From: Epiperipatus broadwayi
Lineage: Eukaryota; Onychophora; Udeonychophora; Euonychophora; Peripatidae
DNA: 64,000 bases
Assembly (NCBI GenBank): GCA_028023455.1
Contig: JAQFVV010012424.1
Span: 434,001-498,000, forward strand
Direction: 5' to 3'
A program made the position numbers and the translations under genes. The notes beneath the pieces were generated by a model. It saw only the letters and a list, made by a program, of their open reading frames with translations. It had not been told where the DNA came from and made no database searches. Positions 24,216 to 35,524 of this stretch are shown here, one piece after another; within the stretch, counting starts at the first letter, position 1, and each line of letters opens with the position of its first letter.

Positions 24216-25163
24216 ATGATGACTTTTTATTTAGGTACTTACAACTGCAGATCACTTTCAAGTGAAGAAACATTGCAAGAATTAGAAGAAGAACTGTTTT
24301 ATATTAAATGGGACATTATTGGACTTTGTAAAGTTAGAAGAAAAGGTGAAGAGACAATTGATTTAAAAAGTGGACATGTACTCTATTATAAAGGAACAAA
24401 TATTGAAAATACAAGTGGAGTAGGATTCATAATAAATAAAAAGTGGAAGAACAACATTGTGGAGATTGATGGTGTATCAGACAGAGTGGCAAGATCAGTT
24501 ATACAACTTAATAGCAGATACCAAATGCAGATAATTCAGGTTTATGCCCCAACAAGTGCTCATAGTGATGAAGTAGTAGAAGATTTTTATATGGATGTAC
24601 AAAAGGTTTTCGGTCAGAGTAAACAACATTTTAAAATTGTTATGGGAGACTTTAATGCCAGAATTGGTAAACAAATGAAAGATGAAAGTGCAGTATGTAA
24701 TTTTGGTTATGGTAATAGAAATGAGAGAGGACATAGACTAGTGGAGTTTGCTGAAAAAGAAAAACTTTATATTATGAATTCTTTTTTTGAGAAAAATGTT
24801 AAAAGGAAATGGACATGGAAGCATCCAAATGAAGGTACAGCAGAATTGGATTATATTTTGACTAACAGAAAATACATATTTCAAGATTGTAATGTTCTTA
24901 ATAAATTTAACACAGGAAGTGATCATCGATTAGTAAGATGTAAGATACGTATTAATGCAAAACTAGAGAGACAAAAATTATTAAGAAAAACAATTTTTAC
25001 AGTTGATATTCTTAATCTTCAGAAACATTCTAATGAATTTAAATTAGAACTTACAAATCGGTTTCAAGTATTAGTAGATTTTGAACATGATTCAGATTTG
25101 AATGAAATTAATATGAAAATAACTGATACACTTTTTAAAAACTGCAACAAAGATAGCTGGTAG
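24216..25163 (+). pseudogene. RTE endonuclease domain
   Basis: Exonuclease-endonuclease-phosphatase fold that nicks target DNA for reverse transcription. Motifs in order: LGTYNCRSLS (Asn), DIIGLCKVRRKGEE, QVYAPTSAHSD, MGDFNARIGKQ, TAELDYILT and GSDHRLVRCKI (catalytic Asp-His). The Glu expected in the second motif (normally x-E-V-R-R in this family) is Lys here, which should abolish metal-dependent cleavage. The frame ends at 25163 because of a one-base shift in the T/A run near 25135-25145; the coding continues in the next frame. Confidence 0.85.
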
Positions 25164-25176
25164 AAAAAAGCAGCAA

Positions 25177-27042
25177 TTGACCAATAAAATTTCTACTGAG
25201 ACTAGAGAATTTATGAAGAAAAGACAGAATATAAAGATATACAAAAATGATACATTAAAAAGAATTGAATATCTCGAATTTTGTAAAATGGTGCGAAAAA
25301 GAGTTGAAAATGGCATAAGAAAGTATAACTGTGAACTAGCAAGGAAAGCTGTAGAAGAAAATAAAAATCTCAAGAATGTAAAACAACATTTTGGTATTGG
25401 TAGGAAATTTATATCTGCAATAAGAAAAAAAGATGGAATTATTACTAAAAAGAGAGATGACGTTATGAAATGGGTAGAAGACTTTTTTCAAGAATTATAT
25501 AGTAACAAAGAACAAGTTCCTCCTATTTCTATTACATCTTCTGAATTGCCCAGAATTTTAAATGAAGAAGTGAAACATGCAATTAAATGTATGAAGAAAG
25601 GAAAAGCTCCAGGTAATGATGAAATTATAATTGATATATTAAAAGAAGCAGGTGAAGGAATATAATTTTTTTTAGCAAAGTTATATACCAAATGTCTAAA
25701 TGATAAAGATGTACCAGATGATTGGAAGAATGCAGTAATAATATTAATATTTAAAAAAGGTGATAAAGAAGATGTTAGAAATTACAGACCTATCAGCCTT
25801 TTATCAGTTTTATACAAAATTTTTACCAAGATAATTACAACTAGTCTACAAAGAACATTGGATTTCCATCAACTAAGGGAACAAGCTGGATTTAAAAGTG
25901 GTTTTAGTATAGTAGATCATATCCAGGTATTGAGAGAAGTTATAAAAAGGACAAATGAATATGAGTTGTCATTATGTTTTGGATTTGTAGATTATGAAAA
26001 GGCATTTGATTCTATAAACATTTCTTCAGTCATTAAAGCATTGGATCATCAAGGTATAGATTCAGGATACTGTCATATTTTAAAGAACATTTATAAAAAT
26101 GCAACAGCAACAATTAGATTACATAATGATACTGGGAAAGTCAACATTGAGAAAGGTGTAAGACAAGGTGACTCCATATCTCCAAAACCTTTTACAGCTG
26201 TGTTGCAAGAAGTATTTTGTGGATTAAAATGGAAAACTAAAGGCGTGAAAGTAAATGGATATTATTTAAGTCATTTAGATTTTGCAGATGATATAGTTGT
26301 TTTTGCAAATAATGCTTCAGAGCTGCAGAAAATGTTGCAGGGGTTATCAGATGAAAGTAGGAAAGTAGGACTAAAGATAAATGTTAAAAAGACTAAAGTA
26401 ATGTTTAATCGATTTGCTCAAAATATGAAAATAAAGATTGATTATGATGAATTAGAAGAAGTTAACAGTTACAAATACCTTGGTCAGATTATTAATACAG
26501 ATGGAAACATAATGGATGAAATTAATCATAGAATTAAACTTGGTTGGAGTGTTTTTGGTAGAAATAACTTGATACTAAAAGGAAATATGCCTATGTGTTT
26601 GAAAAGGAAGGTTTTTAACAAATGTGTTTTATCAGTTCTTACTTATGGATCTGAGACTTGGACACTTAATAGAAGAGCAATACAGAGACTCCAGACGACT
26701 CAAAGAAGTATGGAGAGATGCATGTTGGGAGTAACAAGAAGAGATCGAAAATGCAATGTATGGGTAAGAGAACAAACAAGTGCTACTGACCTCATTGAAA
26801 AAATTAAAAGATTGAAGTGGAGTTGGGCTGAACATATTGCTAGAAGAGATGATAATAGATGTTCAATTGAAATCTTAAACTGGATTCCAAGAGATTGTAA
26901 AAAATTCAGAAAGAGACCACATGTGAGATGGATGGATGAAATAAGAAAGTGTGTAGGGGTGATGTGGAGAAGAGAAGTTAAAGATCGGAGATGGATTAAA
27001 CTTGGAGAGACCTTCATCCTGCAGTGGATTGATAATGGTTGA
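25177..27042 (+). pseudogene. RTE reverse transcriptase domain
   Basis: Continuation of the RTE polyprotein with one in-frame stop at 25663-25665 (the frame resumes immediately, so 25177-27042 is one reading frame otherwise). RT motifs: NYRPISLLSVLYKIF, FVDYEKAFDSI (A), GVRQGDSISPKPF (B) and HLDFADDIVVFA (C, both Asp kept), then YLGQIINTDGN and the C-terminal TYGSETWTLNRRAIQRLQT block. Ends FILQWIDNG just before the (TGA)n tail, as in related RTE proteins. Confidence 0.87.
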
Positions 27043-27060
27043 TGATGATGATGATGATGA

Positions 27061-28296
27061 TTGCTTATAACAGTTCTTTCATATACACTTCAATGCAAAC
27101 AAATTTTCTTAAACTTCTTTATTTTCCTTACAGTTTCAACTGTCCAGCAGTCTTCATAAGAGCTACAATATTTGAATAATATAATGAAACAATTAGGTCA
27201 TTTCACATGTATAATTTGAAGTTTCTCCCCCCCCCCCCAATTTAAAACAGTCGAGATAAAATATAAAAAAAACTGACACAGTCTCAAAAATAAAAGTTAA
27301 AATGAAGAAGTAAAATTATAACAGCAATTTAAAATTCAATATTTTAAAATATTAAAAGTATTGTTAAAATGCAATATTTTGCAAAAGTTTGAAGTTTACA
27401 GATTATCAAAACGAAGACTGTAATTAACAATTAATAAAAAATAAAGATTGCCATGGGCTTAAAAATCAATAGCTGTTTTTCCAAAATCATTAGATAAGAG
27501 TTAGTAGAATCTGTTCCCGCCAAAGCATAAAGAGATAAATAGGAAAGTAGAGATTGCTTAAGAGATTTTTGTAGCAGACATAGGTCAGAACGCATCAAGA
27601 CTGTTATTAGAAAAATCTATATTATATTAATACTAGCCCAACAAAGTTTGGAGAACAGTGAACAATAAAAAGAAGGAACTTATAACTAATAAAAGATTAA
27701 ATGAAGAAACAAGTGGTTATATTATATCGTCAAATGTCTGAATAATTTAAAAAAAAGCTTTCTCTCTCTCTTTCTCTCGGTTCAGCTATGAAGTAAAATA
27801 AATCAAGGCCTGTGAACTGCCATCGGCTTGTCAAGCTCTCAGAACCCCTCATTGATTGGAAAAGTGATGGAATGAATTGCCTCTGGAACCAGCAGATATA
27901 TATTCAAGTAGGAAAATTGTACAGCTTTTATAACCTCTTATGATAAAGTAAAAATATTTCAAATCGTATTTCTTAAGTTAAAATATGATATAATGAAATG
28001 TTGCTTTAAATTAATTGATTGTAAGTAATACAAAAGGGAAATATATTTAAAAATGGAACGCAGTGGAATAATAGATGAAATAAAAATAATTTGTAAGATT
28101 AAGATAATCTATGATTTAATAAAATGTAGTTTTCTGGATTGATTGATTATTAAAAATGCTTTCAAATAATAAGAAAACAAAACGATTTATTCTGAATAAT
28201 GATCCTGGGTTTATAAAAAAATAAAAAATAAACTTTGATAAAATGAATTGCCCCTGGAACCACACATACTTGAATTAAGGGAATGTTTATATGTGT
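27061..28296. other. AT-rich intronic stretch
   Basis: No gene. A C run occurs at about 27226-27238 and a pyrimidine tract at 27762-27780. A short block near 27872-27895 (aatgaattgcctctggaacc) recurs near 28242-28262, hinting at an older duplication that leads into the tandem repeat. Confidence 0.5.
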
Positions 28297-28545
28297 GAAT
28301 ATAATAAATAATATAATGTCTTTCAAATAATGACGTCAAATGGTATTGATATTGTGAATCAATAGTTCAAACCCCCATTGAATATAATAAATAATATAAT
28401 GTCTTTCAAATAATAACCTCGAATGGTATTGATATTGTGAATAAGTAGTTCAAACCCACACTGAATAGGATAAGTAACAATAAATCTCTTCCCAATAATG
28501 ACTTCAAATTGTATTGGAATGATAAATAAGTGGTTCAAACCCACA
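28297..28545. repeat. 83-bp tandem repeat, three copies
   Basis: Units begin gaat at 28297, 28380 and 28463. The first two are nearly identical; the third is more diverged. Each ends with (a/g)(g/t)ttcaaaccc(c/a), which in the third copy (ggttcaaaccc, about 28528-28538) equals the consensus of an RNA polymerase III B box. No matching A box was found. Confidence 0.8.
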
Positions 28546-28610
28546 CATGTAGGATATGTAAAATAAAGAATTAGTACTTTGGGATTCCTGGATTAAAATA
28601 CATAATTTTC

Positions 28611-28690
28611 AATACATGGATAAAGTAAATACTTCAAAATACTTGGATAGAATAAACACTTCAAGATACCTAAATAAATTAATTACTGCT
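28611..28690. repeat. Short degenerate tandem repeat, about 28-bp period
   Basis: Three degenerate units of the pattern atac-tggata-a-taaa-acttcaa. Confidence 0.45.
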
Positions 28691-28924
28691 ATACACATGG
28701 ATACATATCTATGTAGATGAGGGAGCTGCAGACCTAGAAGGACAATTCCCACTCAGGAACAATCAGAAAACATCCATCATGTGCACACGGATAGGAAGAC
28801 AGCCAGTATAGAGACTATTTGCAAACTTTTTCTTCCTCTTTAATTCACATTGTTGTTAAATAAAATTATTTCAAAATAGATAATATCATTTGTCAATTTC
28901 ATTTACATGATTCATCCATTTATG

Positions 28925-29225
28925 CACTGGTTTCACAAGAATCTCGAGCCTCCTGAGCTATGTCGGCATAACCAGACTATGGTAAGGTTGTAGTGAGATG
29001 GAACTCTAGTGGAGCCGTTTGGGAAACCAAACACATAAATTTCTAGATGCTTCCAGTCTCTATGGCGCTACATCCCATGATGAGCAGGAAATATTGTTGT
29101 GGGGGGGGGGATAACATTTGCATTGGGGAATGACAATCGATGGTTCCTTCCTGCAATATGCTCATCAGGAAATAGTTACAACCAACGTGAAGAGGTTGGA
29201 TGTCCTTGTCAGGTTACAATAAATA
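28925..29225. other. GC-richer unclassified segment
   Basis: Distinctly less AT-rich than its surroundings and with a G run (29100-29110). No ORF, RNA fold or known element end was recognised. Could be an old SINE or DNA element. Confidence 0.35.
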
Positions 29226-29985
29226 CGTAACCATCATTTCACATATATAAAATACATAACCATCATTTCACATATATATTAATAATTAATTAAACTATCT
29301 AAAAAAAAAAAAATTAATAACATTAAATACATAAAACATGCCAATACACAGTAAGAATTTATATATATACTAAATATTATGTCCCTCAGCTTTTAACATT
29401 TGCATTAAAAACAATCAACTTCCTCTACACCAGAGATATCGCAAATATTTCAAATAATGAAAAATGCCTAAAGTTAATATAAAACTGAGCTTACTAAAAT
29501 ATATCGTTATTGGCCTAATGGCCTAATGTTATGGGTATATTTACAAGTTAGATTCGATTGAAAATCATAAAATGTTTTTTAATCTAAAGTTATTAATTTG
29601 GATGTTAAAAAAAATAAGGTTTCCGTCTGGCATTAACAGATAACTTTGGGTTAACTTACTTCTTCCTATTTACAAATATAATAACATTATAGACTATTGT
29701 TTAATACTGATAAATGACTCTGGCATGAATTACTCTCCTATTGCTTTGCATATGCAAGAATCTTAACGAAATGAAATACGGAAGATTTCACAAAATGAGA
29801 AAGTACAATATTGTATATAAAATTTGTAATAATCTTTAAAAACTAGTGGAATCAAAATTTAAAGTTACAACAAGTATTTTTTTAAAAAAAAAATTTGATA
29901 GGTAATTTAAAAAAAATTTCAGGAAATTATTTCACCAAAACAAGCAAACAAAAACACGTACTAACTACGATAGGGTGTAACTTAC
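29226..29985. other. AT-rich start of the arrestin gene intron 1
   Basis: Contains the exon 1 donor at 29985. Otherwise only AT-rich DNA with a small direct repeat (aaatacataaccatcatttca, about 29250-29275). Confidence 0.5.
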
Positions 29986-30103
29986 ATCTAACTTCGATAG
30001 GTTTGTCCAAATCTACAATAAGCTTCCCAGACAATATCCGGCCATTTAAGACAACCCCATTTGGATTATCTATAACAATTTTAAATTCCTTCAGTTCAGG
30101 CAT
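29986..30103 (-). CDS. Arrestin-domain protein, first coding exon
   Basis: First coding exon of an arrestin-domain-containing protein (alpha-arrestin/ARRDC type), a family of adaptors that bind membrane cargo and often recruit ubiquitin ligases. Seen: 39 codons from an ATG at 30103 (A-rich context, A at -3) reading MPELKEFKIVIDNPNG and then DLDKPIEVR, which is the first beta-strand pair of the arrestin N-domain (F-x-I-x-x-D-N, a G before the next strand, then L-x-K-P-x-x-V-R). The exon ends one base into a codon at a consensus donor (gtaagt, minus strand, first intron base 29985). That phase is exactly completed by the exon at 17265. The start was chosen because family members begin at this point with a short Met-x-x-Leu-Lys leader. 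The next exon is 12.7 kb away on the same strand. Confidence is high for the family; the exact paralogue is not decided. Confidence 0.88.
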
Positions 30104-30240
30104 TTTTGTTTTAAAATAAAGAGCAAAACTAAAATATCTGATATTGTAATTTAGACAGCTTCCAGATAATATATGAAAAAATGAATGTTAGTCTGTTTTC
30201 AAGTAAAGTCGCTGCAGTCAACGCGCCGGCAAATAATAAA
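30104..30240 (-). promoter_or_regulatory. Probable 5' UTR/start region of the arrestin-domain gene
   Basis: Minus-strand sequence just upstream of the exon 1 ATG. It contains a small island of CpGs (30215-30232, with cgcgccggc) in otherwise AT-rich DNA, about 110-130 bp before the start codon, which would fit a transcription start region. No clear TATA or initiator was assigned. This is inference from position and composition only. Confidence 0.25.
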
Positions 30241-31039
30241 ATGATAGATTATAATAAAATGAGAAATTTTGATAATATCTACTTGATATTTTATAAACTT
30301 ATAATAATCCATCAATGAAATGAAATTCGTAAAATTAATTTTTCAGTGTAAACATTTGTTTTACTTTTTTTAAAAATTTACAAGTTCAATTTCTGGTTAT
30401 AGTTTTTTGTTTAAAAAAAAAAATAGAGCCTTGTCTGTCTGAGGCCAAGTTGAGTATCTAGGCAACAAGATATATGCTGAGCTGGGATAATTAATGACAT
30501 TGTTTTGTTTTGTTTTATCGGGAGGAAATTTGGAAAATGAATAATAAAAGGAATGCATTAAATTATACTGCTAATCAAAAATTTAGATGTATATTTTTAT
30601 TAAATAAAAAACACGTCGACTAAAATAAGCGCGCGGGGGGGGAGTTAATTTTTTAGTTGCGGAAGATGGTTAAACAACAAAATTAAATGATTAAATTTTT
30701 TACATATAAAGTTAATGAGAGAAAAACAATTAACTAGTTAAGTTTGAGATAGAGTTACACATTTCTATGGATCAAAAGGATATGTCTAATACTGCTTCAA
30801 GTTGAATAAATAGATTAAAACGTAAGCACTCACAAGTTATTTCTAAATACTGTACTTTCATTAATAATCAAATGGCTTTATTGCTTGGAAATTCATATGA
30901 AATTCAATATCCGTGGATCTTACATTCCAGAGTCTCTGATACTATATTACTGCGCTAAACTATGCGGAGCAATATTTTCATTTACATTAAAGCACAATCG
31001 ACATAAGCATTTTACGTATCACTTTTGCAAATCAATAGT
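30241..31039. other. Upstream flank of the arrestin-domain gene
   Basis: AT-rich with a CpG/G-run spot at 30628-30642. No gene recognised. Confidence 0.4.
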
Positions 31040-31572
31040 GGTCATTATCATTTTCAACCATCATCCATCCACTGTAGGATGAAAGTCCACTTCAATCCAT
31101 CTCACGTGTTTTCTTCTAGCCTTTACAATTTATTTGGAATCCAGTTTAAGATTTCAATTGTCCAACTATTATCTTCTCCTAGCAATATATCCAACTCCCC
31201 TTCAGCACCTTAATTCTTTCAATAATGTCAATAACATTACTTGTTCTCTCAATAATGTGTTTCATTTTCACTCTCTTATTATTACTTCTAGCATGCATCT
31301 CTCCATACTTTCTTTGAGCAGTCTGAAGTCTCTGTATTGCTCTTTTGTTAAGTGTCCAAGTCTCAAACCCATAAGTAAGACATGCAAAACACATTTATTT
31401 AAAAGCTTTCTTTTCAAACAAATAGGTAATTTTCTTTTAATATTATTTCTACCAAGCACAAGTTTAATTCTATGATTAATTTCATCCATTATGCTTCCAT
31501 CTACAGTAATAATCTGACTAGGGTATTTGAGTTAATTTCTTCTAACTCATCATTATCAATCTTTATTTTCTT
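31040..31572 (-). mobile_element. RTE 3' fragment (5'-truncated copy)
   Basis: Minus-strand reading matches the last fifth of the RTE protein at 26430-27042, from KIKIDNDELEE (about 31545-31570) through TYGFETWTLNKRAIQRLQ (31300-31380) to a TFILQWMDDG-like end at about 31060-31090, with frameshifts. Next to the end is a degenerate tga/tgataatga tail instead of (TGA)n. Upstream of 31572 the similarity stops, as in a truncated insertion. Confidence 0.8.
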
Positions 31573-32699
31573 ACTTTTATTTTATTTTATAACTTGATAC
31601 TCGTTAATAAATAAATTATTAAAATATTTTGTATATAATACTTTTTTTAGGAGAAATTTTAGTTTTATATTTAACCATAAGTTAAACCATCTTGCAAATA
31701 ATAGATGTGGCTTAAAATTTAAAAAAAAAATAATAATAATTGAAGAACAGTAAACATTTTTAATAAAATAATAAAAACAAAAATTTTAGAATAGAAAAAT
31801 TTAAAAAAAGAAATGTTTCCATTGCTGAATAAATCTTTAAAAATGTTTTTTGATTTTTTTAAAACTAATAAATGTAAATAATAATTAATATTTTTGGAAT
31901 AAAAAACAAGTTATTATTGCTCACATGCATCTATTTGTTTTATATGTGTGTACTTTCTATTTATCATCATAATCCATCATTTAATAACTATCATAATCTC
32001 AACATTCATCTTTTTCCCATTATAGCATATATACATTCCAAGAAGACATGGAAGGCTACGATTAGGAATTTTGTTTGTGAAATGCAAAGGAAAGTGGTTG
32101 TTTGAAAAAAAATTTTGATTAAATATTAACAAAGAAGATCTTGACTTGAAATGATTTGTGGGTAGTAAAATTATATCTTGAGATAGAAGTTACTCATGTA
32201 CTGCAAGACAACTTTTCTTCTGACATCTTATGGAGGGAAAAAAACAGAAAGCCATTGCACAATAAGCAGTAATATTTTTTATGGCAATATACTGCTAAAT
32301 ATCCATATTTTTATATATGATATGCTGAGAATTTCATATTACAAAATATATTTGCAGGAATGTTAAGACAGTGCATTTCAAGCTTATTTATATAAAGATA
32401 TTTCTGGACTATATAGAAACGTTTTCAGCCCCTGATAGAATAAATTCTTAATAGATGCATACGTTGTTAATACATAATTTTATTGTATTTATATTTAGTT
32501 TATGTAAATAACTTTTACAAAATACTTAAATAATGATAATTAAATCATAAATATCATGAAATAGGAACCAAAACTTGCAAATAACAATAAAAATTGAATA
32601 ACAAAAGAGATTTTAATAATAATTTAATGTGATGGTGGATGTGTTTAAATATTATACAAAGCATTAGTATTGGTTGAAATATTTGATACAGCAAGTTTT
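31573..32699. other. AT-rich non-coding stretch
   Basis: No gene or element could be supported. Confidence 0.5.
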
Positions 32700-34330
32700 A
32701 GACTTTTTTTTAGTAATTCTGTTGATAAATAAAACCTATGCTTATTTTTAAATAGTAATAGGAATGAAAATACAGTTTCACAAAGCTATGTGAACCAGAA
32801 TATTTAACGTTGTATTTACCAATGAAGATTTTTTTTTTGAACACTGAATCCAAAATTCTGATTGAGTCTTTATTACAAAATTCTGATTCAATGATGGAAT
32901 CTGCTCTCAAGTCAATTAGTTTTTCTTGAGATGACCATGGGAGATGGCCAAATTGTAGAATTGAAGCTTATAACATTCTTATCCATTTATATTCTTTATT
33001 TTCATTTAAGTTAGAGAAATATTTTTTCAAAAAAAATCAAATTTGTGATAAGATGATTATTATTCTTTTATTTTCTATTGATAATAAAATGTTTTTTTCT
33101 ATAACAAATTAATGGAGACCAAAATCATTTTAAACATGTAGAAAGTTTGTTTTGAAATGCTAGCAATTTTGTGTTTAGAGTTAATGTATTTGTACTTTTT
33201 ATTTGCCAAAAAAGATTCAATTTATATAATTTTAAAAAAGTCCATAAGGTAACAAAGAAAACATATCCAAATTGATTAGAAAAATGAGATGCTAACGTAA
33301 GGTTTTTACCAAGAAGTAAAATTCATAATTCATATTTTAATATTAACACTGCTTTGTAGAATTTTACCATGGGACAGTTATCATATTTATGTGTGCTATA
33401 AAGAAGATTCACAATTGGAGTCTATTTATTAGGATAAAATTCAAAAGATTCTTTTATTAATGACATTACAAATTAAGTAATTAATTATTGCAGAAACTTC
33501 TGATAACACTAACAAGCAATTCTTTCATATGTCAAAAGTTTAGGTTTTTAGATCTATGCAATGAACCTGTTTTGTATTCTGATGAACCTTTTTTAATTAG
33601 ATAAATTCTGAAATATTCTGGTTACAGCTCCATTGATGCAAATTCCAATGCACCTTTGCCTTTTGAGCACATTTTCTATATATAAAAAAAGTATCTTTTC
33701 AGACATATCTGTTTTTTACTTGCATCAAAAAAATTTCTACATATAGCAGATTCATAAATTTACAAATTAAACAGATATATATTAAACACCATTAAATTAT
33801 CATCAATTGTATTGTCAGTTGAATCATCAAATTGATTTGTGATCACAATATAGCCATGATTTTGCTATAATACATACGTTTTTCTTTTAATTAGGTCATT
33901 AAATGCCAGAATCTTTTTTATGGGTTTTTATTTCAGATATGTAAATAGTTGAGTACAGTTTTGTTGGCACTGCATGCTGGTAAGCAACAATTGCATAGGA
34001 TTTTTTTGTTTTAATAATTAATAAAGAAATTTTGAAAGTAGTTTTTACTAATTTATCATTTAATTTAATATGCCTTGAAAAAACTTAGTTTGCCATTTTA
34101 ATTCTGCTACCTTTCTTTCCAGAACTTTACTTATCTTACTCTTATATTCATATGCTTAGTATCTAAATGGTAACTAAGTTTTCCAAGCTTCATACAATCA
34201 TTTATCAATTATTTCTGGAAGACTATAAATAGCTTTATGTGAATCTTTATCATTAGGCACAAATCTATATTTCAAGTAGGGATCATATTTATAAATTTTT
34301 TCACATTTTCTGCCTCTTGTCATCAGGTGT
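32700..34330 (-). pseudogene. hAT-superfamily transposase relic (ZBED5/SCAND3-like)
   Basis: Heavily decayed transposase read in several minus-strand frames in the right order. N-terminal EKIYKYDPYLKYRF (about 34262-34310) matches the K-x-Y-x-x-x-Y-L-x-x-G-F start of this subgroup. FKISLLIIKTKKSYAIV (about 33990-34045) matches the S-x-x-I-A-x-x-K-K-x-x-T-I helix. QFDDSTDN (about 33805-33835) matches the catalytic D-E-S-T-D motif (the second acidic residue now Asp). The C-terminal piece 32710-32940 has EKLIDLRADSIIESEF and SGSHSFVKLYFHSYYYLKI, matching the hAT dimerisation block. The total length of about 1.6 kb fits a full transposase. Its own terminal repeats were not found. Confidence 0.6.
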
Positions 34331-34986
34331 TGAAAAGAACATGAATGGTTCTGCTAGTTCCAATGTATGAGCCACTTCTGCTTGCAAATCAGGTTTTTTG
34401 TTACCTTCATTGCCTTTGGTTGATTGATCTCAACAAATACATTGTCCTTTTATTAGTCATTTATTCATTTTTAGAATAAAAATTTTAATGATTAATTGCT
34501 AAAAACATTAGTACCCATAATATTCATTATAAAGATGAAACTAGTAAGCAATGCAAGTAAGGGTATCTCGTGATGTTTATGATTTTATAGTGCTGACATA
34601 TTTTTAAAAAATTTCTGCTTCTGATTTTAAAATTTGAAATTTATTTTCATGGTACCCTTTGACAAGATCCAGAAGTTCTGCATTAACACACACTAAGAAT
34701 GCATATTTTAACAATGAAGAATAGTTTTCTTTTAACTGATTAAATTCCAACAAATGTTTCTTATTTGATCTTAAAATGGCATCAGTTTTTATACAAATAT
34801 GCTAAATATGGCTGGTAGACTTCTATTTAAAGAATTCATCATTCTAAAAGTAACATTTTTTCTACTAAAAACATTTAGATTTTGTCTCCAATAATATAAA
34901 ACAGCTTCTTTTCTAACAATAATCAAGATTTTTAACAATATAATCTTAAAAGTTTTGAATTACTAAGCCCTTGTGTACCTATAATG
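34331..34986. other. AT-rich stretch upstream of the hAT relic
   Basis: No certain gene. It may include remnants of the hAT relic's 5' end. The last 8 bases (34979-34986) are the target duplication of the next element. Confidence 0.4.
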
Positions 34987-35352
34987 CAGGGGTCCCCAAC
35001 CCTATGCCCGCAGGCACCATGGTGCCCGCAGACCATTTTGTGTGTGCCCGCCACTATCCGAACACGATAAAAAATTATTTATCTGATACAAATGAATTTA
35101 ATTTTTAAAATTTCTTATAAATTATTGTATTATATAGTAATCAAATTGTAGAGCATACTATACTTTTACAGCATAAAAATATAAACGTTAATTATGTTAA
35201 AATTTTATTTTTGAAATAAATATTTTTTTATACATTATGTGTATTATTAACAATATCCAACTATAAATTTACATTGAAAAAATAAATGGTGCCCGCCACC
35301 TGACCGGTATTATAGAATGTGCTCTTAAGTGCAAAAAGGTTGGGGATCCCTG
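34987..35352. mobile_element. 366-bp non-autonomous hAT element (MITE)
   Basis: Ends CAGGGGTCCCCAACC (left) and GGTTGGGGATCCCTG (right), inverted repeats with one mismatch in 15, of the kind found on many hAT/Charlie-like elements. A perfect 8-bp target duplication ctataatg flanks it at 34979-34986 and 35353-35360, the hAT hallmark. Subterminal gcccgc motifs are repeated (tgcccgca, gtgcccgc) near both ends, possible transposase-binding sites. The core is AT-rich and non-coding. The perfect duplication suggests a fairly recent insertion. Confidence 0.93.
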
Positions 35353-35524
35353 CTATAATGTATAGTCTATTTACTTGATTGAGATATATAATTTTTCAAT
35401 GAAGCAAAAGAAAAACTAATCAACAAAAAATGCCCAGATTTTTGCTTGAATTTATGGTTACATTTGTTTTTTAAATTAAATGGAAAAAATAATATATTTT
35501 GGTAGTGTTTGGTTGGCTGTATCC

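Larger units (their letters stand above)
24216..27060 (+). mobile_element. RTE-type LINE, nearly complete coding region
   Basis: A single-ORF RTE-type element: apurinic-like endonuclease then reverse transcriptase, ending in a (TGA)n microsatellite tail (27040-27060), typical for RTE 3' ends. Lesions: a one-base frameshift near 25140, and an in-frame stop at 25663-25665. Two partial relatives lie on the minus strand at 31040-31572 and 36504-37920. It sits inside the 12.7-kb intron of the arrestin-domain gene, antisense to it. The 5' boundary is unclear; the frame stays open back to about 24130. Confidence 0.87.

Noticed and set aside
28528-28538. tRNA gene suggested by a perfect B box
   Set aside because: No A box, no acceptor stem pairing, and the sequence is part of an 83-bp tandem array.
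32710-32910. 66-aa minus-strand ORF as an independent small gene
   Set aside because: It is the C-terminal piece of the hAT transposase relic.
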